Shown piece after piece: positions 54,259 through 63,771 of a stretch of 64,000 nucleotides of DNA (its first letter is position 1; the number at the start of each line of letters is the position of its first letter). The translations under genes and the position numbers were made by a program. Below the pieces are notes generated by a model. It had not been told where the DNA came from and made no database searches. It saw only the letters and a program-made list of their open reading frames with translations. Source of the DNA: Saussurea involucrata (lineage: Eukaryota > Streptophyta > Magnoliopsida > Asterales > Asteraceae); assembly GCA_033807775.1 (NCBI GenBank), contig CM066325.1, forward strand, positions 22,005,301 through 22,069,300. The letters are read 5' to 3'.

Positions 54259-54482
54259 TGATAACTTTGATAGATGAAGAAGAAATGCAAAAAGTGCTTA
54301 GGGTTTTACTAGAATGCTGTGTTCTTACAAGATGCAAGAGGAAGAAGATAGAATACTGAATACACAAGTATAAACCTAAAACCTAATGTAAGCTAAACAA
54401 GGTAAAGTAAACTTAACTATACAAAAGGCTGGCCCACAAGCCCAAAACTAAACAAAGGCCCAAATATCTATATTATCTAACA
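54259..54482 (-). repeat. 5' LTR of the copia element
   Basis: 224 bp; I find no difference from 49685-49908. Confidence 0.95.
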
Positions 54483-55112
54483 CAAGTATAATATATGTTT
54501 AGTTTAATATCCAATATCTTGGTCATCCGTCTACTTCTACTTGGTATTTTATTTTTTAACGTGTGACACTAATTTTTAGGTTATGTTTTGTAGGTTTTTA
54601 GATACACTTAACATATCTTTAAATAATCAACATAAGGTAATATTGAAAAAAATGAAACACAACAAGGATGTATAAACATATATAGACCATCTTGCATATT
54701 AATTAACTAATTTGCGCACACACACACACATACATATTATTTTCAATAACGATGATATGGTTGTGGGACATGTTGTTCGGGTTATATTAGCATAAAAACC
54801 TAATTATTACCCCGTGCATATTAAACTCTTCATAACAAAAAAAACATTATCGATATATGCAAACTAATCACTTTTGAAATACATTATTGTTTTCAATTGC
54901 ATTTCTTATAAAATAATTATCGCTACCGTATTTTCAATTGTATTTCTTATAAAATAATATGTTAAAAAGACATCAATATATATTTATAAAGGAAAACCTT
55001 AGCATAATGACATAGTACATGAAAGGCCTCCATTGCCATTTTTCTAATTTCTCCTAATTTTTTTTAATGTTAGCCTTGATGAAGAGATGGAGCATTAGTT
55101 TTTGTTTAGGAT

Positions 55113-55215
55113 GTTCCACATGGATAGAAAGAGGGAACTTGGGTAATGAATATGTGTATATAAAGGGTTTGATTGATATTGTTGAAAAATATAAAATGAT
55201 GTTTGGCTAAATATA
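55113..55215 (+). ncRNA. U2 snRNA-like unit, decayed
   Basis: USE-like GTTCCACATGG (55113-55123), 33-bp gap, TATATAAA (55157), TTTGGCTAA at 55202. 54531-55112 and 55216-55440 are AT-rich with TTTATAAAGGAA-type Helitron-start-like motifs and no genes. Confidence 0.45.
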
Positions 55216-55562
55216 GTTAAACCCAAGTTTAATGATTAAATTAAATTTATATTATTCTTTTTCATTTATTTTAAAATGATGTCATCCAAAGTTTGATGGT
55301 TTGATCATTAGATTAAAGAATTCAACAATCAATACGAAAATCTAATTTTTCCATTTTTTTTGAATGACAATGTTTTTAAATCAATTAATTTAATTAAATA
55401 AGTTTATTTATTATTGGTTTACTTTATTTTCTTTAGTAAGGTAAACAATTAATATATATTTATAAAGGAAGATCATAACATGATGACATGGCACCATGAA
55501 ATGCTACTTAACATGATCACGGATCTTACGAAAGTTGTTTGGTCTCACATGATCTCATACAC

Positions 55563-55587
<25 letters not shown>

Positions 55588-55611
<24 letters not shown>

Positions 55612-55856
55612 ATGGTTCAAACGAGGAGCGTAACAATTTAAGAAAACGTGAGGAGCACCTCCCATGTACAAAATCAAATGTGATTCACAACACAAGGACT
55701 AAAATCATATGTGATTACACGCGCGGTTTGTTACGCGGCTTGCGAAAGCGCGCAGCTTGTCCCGCGGTTTGTGTTGTGAATCACATATGATTTTGTACAT
55801 GGACGGTGCTCCTCACGTTTTCTTAAATAGGTACGCTCTTCGTATGAACCCGCCTC
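55588..55856. mobile_element. TA-flanked MITE with ~90-bp inverted repeats
   Basis: Both ends read GGTTCA..CGA(G/A)GAGCGTA, AAGAAAACGTGAGGAGCACC and CATGTACAAAATCA. (TA)n(GA)n lies on the left and (TA)n on the right. The GC-rich centre (55720-55770) can form a hairpin. Confidence 0.85.
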
Positions 55857-55964
55857 TATATATATATATCAAAAGAATAATCGAGAATGTTGTGACGGCT
55901 TCATATGATATATACTTAATCATTGTAACTATTGAAGTTCAACATTTTTAAAAGATTTACCGTC

Positions 55965-55993
55965 ACCGTGCAACGCACGGTGCAAAACACTAG
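55965..55993 (+). mobile_element. Helitron 3' terminus
   Basis: Perfect 7-bp stem ACCGTGC/GCACGGT with AAC loop (55965-55981), then nine bases and CTAG followed by T, the standard plant Helitron 3' end. Confidence 0.75.
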
Positions 55994-56455
55994 TTAAATG
56001 TTATAAGTGATAGTTAATTGGTTATTTTCTTTTGATAATGTTGATAATGGTAATGGTTGGTTTGATTGGAAAGTGCATTAATGGAGGAAAAGATTGGTTT
56101 GAAAAATGGTTGATTTGATTTAACGTTAAAAAGGATGAAGTTGAAATAGTAGAGTTTTCGTGTTTTCTAGTTTACAAACTCATTTTCAATCAGGATATCT
56201 CATTCTTGTAATATTTGTATTCGTGATTAATATAGACTACCTGAAAAACATGTATTAATGAAATTCCAGACAATGTATATTTATTGTCTTAAAAAGTTTA
56301 TATTCATCAATGTATAGTTTTTTGTATGTGAGTATATTACCAATGAATATACATTTTATGAGATTCATTAGTGTATTGTATTATACATGAGGATCTATGT
56401 ACCGATGCATTTGTAAATAACATTACAACATGCAATGGGTCTAAAATCAGCCACA

Positions 56456-57132
56456 TTTTTTGGGTTTTGATTTTAGTGTCATCAATAATTTTGGTGGTAA
56501 TCATGATTTCCTTGAGATCGATTAAAGTGATAAGGCAAACAAAGTGAGTTAGGAGGTATGGAGTGCACACTCACAGATGTTGTCCCTATCACCTTAGATC
56601 GCCATAAATCAAAGGTCAAGTGGGCGCACCCCCTTGCGGGGTCCTAGGGGCAGCGCTCCTGCAGGTCCAAGGGATGAGGGAGACCGCGACCTCGAGGTTT
56701 TTGGAATTTATTGAAAGTTAGACTTAGAAAATTTGACTAAGTCCTAAGTCTAAACAAATAGAGTCAGATATCTGAATCTTTTATACAGACTTTTGGTTTG
56801 CAGTTAGACTTATTTCTGAGTGGATTGAGACTTTAATCTCTGAACTCTGATTTGATTGCAACTACCCGTTAATTTTATTCATTAACAGTTATTACCATTA
56901 AACAGTCTGTAATTGTCAATCTCTCATATAAAGATGTAAAAACGAGATTCTAGGTATAAGAATCTCGATTTCACAGCCTTTGAAATTTGAGAAAATTCAA
57001 AAGAATTCTCCCAATACTGAATTCGTGAACCAAAGGTTGTTATGGTCGAATTATTGTATTTGAAAAGTGTTACACACATGATTCTTGAGATTATCAAGAC
57101 GTATTATCATCTTCCAATCCCCGTTTCTAACA
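56456..57132 (+). repeat. solo LTR, arm-B counterpart of 26167-27059
   Basis: GATTTTAGTGTCATCAATAA near its start, GTGAGTTAGGAGGTATGGAG, GCGGGGTCCTAGGGGCAGCG and the end CCCCGTTTCTAACA match the arm-A LTR inverted. Its first bases are eroded. Confidence 0.78.
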
Positions 57133-57416
57133 ATATTCATCAATGATTATACATTAAATGAAAATTATTCGTGTTTAATATTTCATCAGTGAACATATCC
57201 ATCAATAAAAATACTTAAACAAAATCATAAAATTCATATAGTCTATATTCATAAATAAATATATAATATATATTTATCAACGGCCTTATTAAGTCAATAT
57301 TAACCTGATTATCTAATAAATGTTGCCCCATCGATTTTGATATTTCTTTGTCAAGATACCCCACGCAAACTCAAACGGTGTATCATTTCTTTGCCCAAAC
57401 AATTATCAGTTCTATG

Positions 57417-57824
57417 CAAGGTTCTAAATGGCGTGAGACGTGACGTGGCGGCGAAGTCAAGCCTTAAGCCTTACGAGTTACGGCGATGCCATAACGTTTT
57501 TCAAGGCGTGGCTTAAGGCGACGAATCTATATATATATGTTTGTGTCAATGTCATGAACAACAATGATTAAACAAATTAAATTCATATAAAACTATAAGA
57601 AAAAGAAGAACCATACATTGATAATTTTATACCGTATATACAAAGTTTACAAAAATGATATCAGTAGATCATAACAAAAAGAATGTTTTACTAATGGTTT
57701 CATAATTCATACATCTCTAATCTAAAATTCTAATATCATACACAAATCTTCCTCACCTTCAACTTGTGGTTAATGAATTCCCGCTTTTAGTGAATAATTA
57801 TAATCATTAATATTTAGAACCTTG
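57417..57824. mobile_element. hAT MITE with 8-bp target duplication
   Basis: Ends CAAGGTTCTAAATGGCG and ATTTAGAACCTTG are inverted repeats, with GTTCTATG on both sides (57409-57416, 57825-57832). Same family as 7514-7867. Absent from arm A. Confidence 0.9.
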
Positions 57825-57837
57825 GTTCTATGTATAA

Positions 57838-58190
57838 GAGCATCTCCAACAACAGATTTTCCATAATTTTTCTAAAATAAAGAACCAAAAGCTAAAATCT
57901 CAAAAAAAAAATACATTCATCTCCAACAGCTTCCTCATTTTGGAGAATCCAACATTAATTAAAATATTAAAATATTTCATTCATCTATTAAAATATTATT
58001 TTCCTATCTACATATTTATTTTCAAACTTTCCTATTGGTAATCATTTTTGGAGTGATCTCCATATGTGGAGAAAAAAAATCTTCTCTCTCCAACTTTTTT
58101 CATTTTGAGAAAGCTGTTGGAGCAAAATATTAGCTCAAAATCCCCAGTTTCTCCATTTTCCCCATTTTAAGGAAGCTGTTGGAGATGCTT
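57838..58190. mobile_element. Tourist-like MITE
   Basis: GAGCATCTCCAACA at the left, TGTTGGAGATGCTT at the right, with TAA duplications (57835-57837, 58191-58193). Absent from arm A. Confidence 0.85.
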
Positions 58191-58461
58191 TAAGCAAATC
58201 ATGGCGGAAGCTCCAATCAAAATATACTTTTATTAGCTCCAATCAAATTGTATCTTTTTAATTATTTTTAAGTGAAAAACGACATTTAATAAGAATCATC
58301 AGATCAATTTGTTTGGATGGATTAGACCAGTTCACCAATTTTTAAAATATATGTGGTTCTCATTTGAATCAGAATATAAAGGTTCAAATAAGAAAAACAA
58401 ATATTTTGAAAAACTATAGAAGTAATCCCAACGTTCAGACCTTTTAATCAAAGGCTAATAT

Positions 58462-58678
58462 ATATATATTTTTTTTTTTGAACGGCAATGCGGCATCGAA
58501 CCCACGAACGACTACCACGAACACACGCACACGCACACCGTCCCGGCGGTATCGGGCATCCAAGGGCAGCCCACTAATCCGCCGCGTCCGCAGCCCAGCT
58601 TACGCTTGGGCCTATTCCCAACCACATTGGGCTGGGGCGATAGCCCAGTCTTCGACTGGACCACCTAAGGACGCCTGG
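58462..58678 (-). mobile_element. short GC-rich retroposon with 16-bp target duplication
   Basis: A minus-strand poly-A tail (T run 58470-58479) and perfect 16-bp flanks AATCAAAGGCTAATAT (58446-58461, 58679-58694) show target-primed insertion. The body is much more GC-rich than the surroundings and contains GGTTCGATGCC, B-box-like. It may be a SINE or a 5'-truncated LINE; arm A near 9360 has the empty site. Confidence 0.8.
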
Positions 58679-59178
58679 AATCAAAGGCTAATATTTACAA
58701 TGGCAATTTTGTAATTAAATTTAAAGAATAAGTGAAAATTGAAAAAACAAAAACCAAAACCAAAATGTCCCTTACTTTAAGGGAATGGAAGTTAATAGTC
58801 GTTAGTAGGAGGAACTAACATCGAACAAAATAGCAAACCACGATAGTAAAAATGTAAAACGTATATTGTAGTAACGAAAATAAAAAAGAGCGAGAAAACA
58901 TGTGGACTAGAAGCTAATTTTTTCAAACGGACAAGATGACTGCTATGCGTTAAATGCAAATTTAGTGAAACCATTTTTTTCCAAACAAAAACATTGATAC
59001 TATCCCGAAAATACAACATATTTTAATTATTAAAAAAAATCGATAATGAGGTTGGCTAATAATCTCAAATGGGTTATAATAACAAACAAATATGTTTTTT
59101 ATGCCTTTACCTTAAATACAAATCGTTTTTTCTGCCTTTCGTGTGCATATATCACAAGGTTACATAGTTTCCCTATTA

Positions 59179-59252
59179 TTTCCAATTTGTATCACCAACA
59201 TACATAAATTTAAGCATTCAAGTGATTTCCGGACATATGATATTGAAGGAAG
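59179..59252 (+). pseudogene. caleosin exon fragment
   Basis: 24 in-frame codons (FPICITNIHKFKHSSDFRT, then YDIEG) ending in a GGAAG|GTAG splice-donor-like site match the caleosin exon at 62600-62693. The other exons are not seen nearby, so this is a second, isolated copy next to the end of arm B. Confidence 0.65.
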
Positions 59253-59719
59253 GTAGTTCTCAATTCTGTGCATAAGAAGGTCTCGACCTGAAAGGCCAGA
59301 ACCTAGTATTTAGACAACGAGTCTTCTATAGTCCAATCTAGGGGTGAGCAAAACCCGACCGCCCCGAACCCGAGAAAGTGGCCAAAATCCGATATCCGCT
59401 ACCCGATGTACCCGATCACCCCGAACCCGATAAACCCGAGAAGTATAACGGATCGGTTTGGGTTGAGGGTCCCCGCACCCGAACCCGTCCGAAATATCCG
59501 AACAGTTCAAGAACATTCCTTATATATACGTAATTATATATTATATATATATACGTGAAATTTTCTGCTTGGTTCAGGTTCAGCAACAGTAACTGCATTT
59601 CTTTTTCTTCTTTGGTTCATGTTGATGTATGCTGCACCCCTGTGGGGTTTCCTTTTTGGTGGGTAATAAAGTTTGGTTGTTGCCTTGCAAAAATAAATAT
59701 ATATATATATATATATATA

Positions 59720-59953
59720 GGGTTGGGTTCACGTGAGACCAACCTGTTTTCGTGAGACTGTGAGACCACAAAATAACACTAAAACTTCACAACGATTCAT
59801 TGTGAAGGTAAGCAAAACAGCGAACCTTCACAGCAAAAACACTGTGAAAGTTTACCTTCACAATACCTTCACAGTCTTTTACTGTGAAGGTTTAGTGTTA
59901 TTTTGTTGGTCTCACAGGTCTCACGAAAATGGCTTGGTCTCACGTGATCTCAA

Positions 59954-59954
<1 letters not shown>
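59720..59954. mobile_element. TA-flanked MITE
   Basis: GGGTTCACGTGAGACCAA and TTGGTCTCACGTGATCTCAA are inverted ends between (TA)n tracts. The interior is CTTCACAGT/ACTGTGAAGG hairpin repeats. Confidence 0.85.
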
Positions 59955-60028
<74 letters not shown>

Positions 60029-60047
<19 letters not shown>

Positions 60048-60351
60048 GGGTTCAGGAGAAAACCTCAAATAAATGAAAAACTAAAGAACACCTTATCGAC
60101 CGTTAGATTAGATGATCTGATGGATGTGATTAAGGAGACGGTTACAACAATATTAATTCAATTAAAAAACCTCACCCCTCTATTTTTTATTCGAAAAAAG
60201 ACGAAAAATAAACAAATTTCGAACGAAATAAATTACACCAAATAAACGAGTATATTTTTCTCGTTAATTTGACATCCATATTAATATACTTTTTCATCCA
60301 TTTTTTCGTGGTTTTCTGGTTTTCCATTTATTTAGGGTTTTCCCCTGAACC
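60029..60351. mobile_element. TA-flanked MITE
   Basis: GGGGTTCAGGAGAAAACC and GGTTTTCCCCTGAACC are inverted ends, with (TA)n(GA)n on the left and (TA)n on the right. Confidence 0.85.
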
Positions 60352-61080
60352 TATATATATATATATATACACACGCACGGAGAGATGAATAGAGAAGTGA
60401 GACATTTTATGATTTGTGAATAAAAACTATGTATATGTGAAATAAAAACATCAAATCAGATCGAGAACAACATCAACAGATCGTTTTTTCCCCAAATGAA
60501 AACAACAAACGAAATCCGACAACCCTGATAGCCCCGACCCGACTTACCCGAAATCCGATCCCCCCGAAATCCGATATCCGATTTTCTAATTGGACAGGTT
60601 TCGGGTTCTGTAACTCCACCCCAATCCAATCCAATTATGTCATGTACAATTCATGTACCAAAAACAACCTAAAGGACACTCCCAACTTCCGAAGTCCAAT
60701 AGACTTGTTCCCTAACCCCACGCCCTCCTTTCAACTAATAGCTTTTTGTCACATCATCGTCAACTCAACAAATCAAGGACTACAATAAAACTCTAGAATA
60801 GTAGTATGTCATTTATAAGAAACTCTTTTTTGCAGGTCACGAGTATTTTTTCACCAATAACTTCGTTATAATTTGATCTTTCTTTTAAAACTTTATATAA
60901 AATAGAGTGAATTACACTTTTGGTCCCTCGTGAATACCTGTCTTTTGGTTTTCGTACCTCGAAAGGTAAAAGTACATTGGTAGTCCAAAAATCGTGTTTT
61001 TAGCCCAAATTCGTCCCTCTCACTGACACCGTTAGATGGAGCTCCATTAAGTCCATCTGACACCGTTATATCTCTTATCT

Positions 61081-61210
61081 TTTCATTTTCATTTTACACA
61101 TTTATCATATTAACATACATAATCGTATATAAACTAAAATACATTAAAAATATGTTTCTTTTTTCACAAATTATACCATTATAATCGTTTCATCAAAACC
61201 TTCAAAATGA
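61081..61210 (+). repeat. ~200-bp dispersed repeat, partial
   Basis: ATAATCGTATATAAACTAAA and CATTATAATCGTTTC match the 17171 family. Upstream, 60905-61075 has TTACACTTTTGGTCCCTCG-type repeat sequence; 60624-60904 shows nothing. Confidence 0.65.
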
Positions 61211-61465
61211 GTTCTATTTATGGGTTTGAAGAACCCACTATCGAGCAAATCATTTTCAAGTTTTTTTTACCGATTGACCATATTGATCCTAAATTTATAT
61301 GTAATTTTAAAACAGATAAAACCATAAAATGGCATCGTATGATGGAGAATAAAACTGGACATTAAACAAGATTATTTCTTTCAAGTTGTCGGCTTTAGAT
61401 TGAAAATGATATGCGTCGCATCGCCAGGGCCGGTTCTGAGATTTCGAATGCCCACGGCGAAAGGC

Positions 61466-61765
61466 AAAAAATATGCCCCTTTATTACGGCGGCTCATCCC
61501 CACCCCGGATCTTTATTAAAATCACTCCACATATACACACAACACTAATTTAATTATAAACTATTTTAAATTAGAGAACTAACCTTAAATCCAGCTCCTT
61601 GAGTGAAAAAATATGCAAAATTGACCCTTTATTAAGGCGGCTCATCCCTACTCCGGATCTTTATTAAAAGCACTTCGCATATATACACAACACTAGTTTA
61701 ATTATAAACTATTTTAGATTAGAGAACTAACCTTAAATCCAGCTGCTTGAGTGAAAAAATATGCA
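61466..61765. repeat. ~148-bp tandem duplication after a hAT-like end
   Basis: Two units share GGCGGCTCATCCC, GGATCTTTATTAAAA, ACACAACACTA and GTGAAAAAATATGCAAAA. CAGGGCCGGTTCTGAGATTT (61426) resembles a hAT terminus. Confidence 0.75.
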
Positions 61766-62135
61766 AAAGTGACATTTGTTGTTAACCGAAAAAATAGCGT
61801 GCTCCAATAGCACGTCGCCTTTTTTGATCAAGACAACAATAGCATCGTTTATCCTTGGGAGACGTACACAGGTTAAGACAGATCAAAATCTCACACAAAT
61901 TCTCACATCCCATTTCATTCCACCAATCACAAGAATAAACATCATCAGAAAGAAAATGTGAAATTGAATTAACTAAATTTAAAATATAAAAAATCTGAAT
62001 TTGTCTAAATTTCATTGGTGGGACACTGATGAGATGTGAGATTTTGGTACAACGTATTTGTATTGACTAACACCGCACAAGTCTTTCGCTTCCAAGAATG
62101 GTTGGTTTGGTTTATACGTGTAACGATACTTTCAG

Positions 62136-63771
62136 GGTTTCGAGCAATGAGGTTCAACATACTCTTTTCTTAGATCCTGGGATTCTTTTTCAATTGAACA
62201 TTTACATACCCCACACTCCCAGTTAGTTGAAGTTTTAGTACATGTGTTTTTCCAAGAGTTCATGGTACGTTTGGTAGGGACATCACATGACTGGACTGAC
62301 GAGATTGAGATATGGGCGAAAGAATCCAGAAGGTTTTAAGTTTTAATTTGACATGGGTAGTTAGATAATCTATCAATCTTGTTCCATATCCCTGATTTTT
62401 GCTCCACCTAATTTGTTGGGACAAAAAAGATACAATTTTTTCCCACTCATGTCTTGTCCTGTCATGCAATCTAATGTAGCATCAAACGACAATAAGTTTT
62501 TATATTGTACTGTCTCATCTATGCTACATATCAAAGGCACCCAAAGGCTTTATTTTGTAGCTTGCCCTTTTGATTGTTTTGTGTGTTTGTATTTTGTAGG
62601 GTTATATACCTTCTCTGTTGCTTCCGGTTACATAGCCAACATACATAAAGGCAAACATCCAAGTGATTCAGGGACATATGATACAGAAGGAAGGTACCTT
62701 TTTTTTAATGACGGAGATATTATAAAAAAAACTAGCAGGATTTGAGTGTATAACCTTAGAGATTTTAATTAAATCATGTGGCAGACCTATGAATGAACCC
62801 GGCTCTCATACACCCGTTCGATCTATTTTTGCAAATAACTTTTTTTGTATGAAGGTACAGTCGCTAAATTTTGAAGGAAACTCAAAAATATTAGCAAATA
62901 CAAAAAATATCAACCAAAAAACCGGAAAAAGTCCCTCCAAATCAGGGTCATTTAAGAAAATGACCTTAAATGAGTTTTAAATTAAATACATGACCTTCTA
63001 TGGCTTTATATTAAAGAGAATGTTAAGGATTTATTTAACATCTCATTTTAGTTAGGGTATACCTAAAATTCTCCTCAACCTAAAAATTCTTTCGAAATTA
63101 ACCAAAAAAAATCCTTCAAAATCAACCAAAAAAACTTAAAAAATGCCTCAAAAGCAAACAAAAAACTAAAATAGTATCTCGAAAAGGTGACATATTGGTA
63201 TTTGATCCACTTTAACGGCCTACTCGGCAAAAAACCATAGGTCCACCGCCGGTTCAATCTTATGTTCTGACGAATATGGAGTCAATTTTTTCTTGAATAT
63301 GTCAAGAGGTGTAGATTTAAGTAAAATATCATTTAAAGGTATATACCTTTTTTCTATGTTATACAAAATAACATCTAAAGTTTCATAATTGATTTCATCT
63401 AAAGGTATATGCCGGTTAACTTCGAGAACATGTTCAGCAAATACGGCAAAACAGTGCCCGATAAGCTAACCTTGAAAGAGTTGTGGAACATGACCGAAGG
63501 AAATCGTGTTGCGTTCGACATCGTGGGATGGTTTGTATTTCAATAACTACAAATACGATCATTTCATTTAAATTTAAATCGAGTAGTAATTAATTCAATT
63601 TGTTTATTTCCGAACAGGATACTGAATAAGTTGGAATGGGGACTTGTATACATTATGGCTAAAGATGAAGAAGGGTATCTATCAGAAGAAGCCATGAGAC
63701 GCCTATTTGATGGCAGTCTATTCAAAAACCTTGCCAAAAAGAATACAGCCAACGAAAAGAAAAGGTCTTAA
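62136..63771 (+). pseudogene. caleosin (peroxygenase) gene, broken
   Basis: Exon pieces in order: 62136-62173 (GFRAMRFNILFS then a stop), about 62600-62693 (YIANIHKGKHPSDSGTYDTE, preceded by a one-base loss), 63405-63530 (YMPVNFENMFSKYGKTVPDK, ELWNMTEGNRVAFDIVGW) and 63618-63771 (ILNKLEWGLVYIMAKDEEGY ... LFDGSLF, stop TAA). Splice sites GGAAG|GTACC, AAAG|GTATATG, GATG|GTTTGT and AACAG|GATA restore the frame between the last three. Caleosins are lipid-droplet or ER calcium-binding heme peroxygenases acting on fatty-acid hydroperoxides. Here the first exon with the EF-hand was not found and the membrane segment is damaged, so I call it a pseudogene, though the last two exons are intact. Intron 62694-63404 holds unrelated AT-rich sequence. 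63772-64000 shows nothing. Confidence 0.75.

Larger units (their letters stand above)
49685..54482 (-). mobile_element. Ty1/copia element with identical 224-bp LTRs
   Basis: LTRs 49685-49908 and 54259-54482 appear identical. Minus-strand order: LTR, tRNA-Met site abutting it, gag (with stops), protease, integrase, RT, RNase H, polypurine tract, LTR. No 5-bp target duplication is visible: left flank AAGAT, right flank CAAGT. Coding damage despite identical LTRs suggests it was copied in trans. Confidence 0.93.
48630..55993 (+). mobile_element. candidate Helitron carrying U2-like units, split by a copia element
   Basis: Homology to arm A stops exactly at A|TCTTTATATATATAT (48629/48630), a typical Helitron 5' start, and a Helitron 3' end (hairpin then CTAG|T) lies at 55965-55993. 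A second start-like sequence (TCTTTATATAAATAATAACA) lies at 49103 and related ones near 54973 and 55445, so several copies or partial copies may be stacked. No Rep/helicase gene is present, so it would be non-autonomous. 55994-56455, before arm B resumes, is unexplained. Confidence 0.5.
47590..59108 (-). repeat. arm B of the large inverted duplication
   Basis: Reverse-complement partner of arm A: 47595-47976, 47978-48199 and 48200-48629 match 34395-34037, 28670-28458 and 27529-27061; 56456-57132 and 57133-57408 match the solo LTR and its flank; 58200-58378 and 58400-59108 match 25890-25752 and 9420-7478. Arm-B-only insertions: Helitron complex 48630-55993, MITEs 57417-57824 and 57838-58190, retroposon 58462-58678. 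Confidence 0.8.
59339..60623. mobile_element. hAT element with two nested TA-flanked MITEs
   Basis: TAGGGGTGAGCAAAACCCG at the left and GTAACTCCACCCCA at the right, with GTCCAATC and ATCCAATC flanks (7 of 8). Subterminal CCCGAACCCG/CCGATATCC repeats. No transposase. Confidence 0.65.

Noticed and set aside
7478..59108. Assembly artefact as explanation of the inverted duplication
   Set aside because: The arms differ by many substitutions and independent insertions with proper target duplications, which a mis-assembled palindrome would not show.
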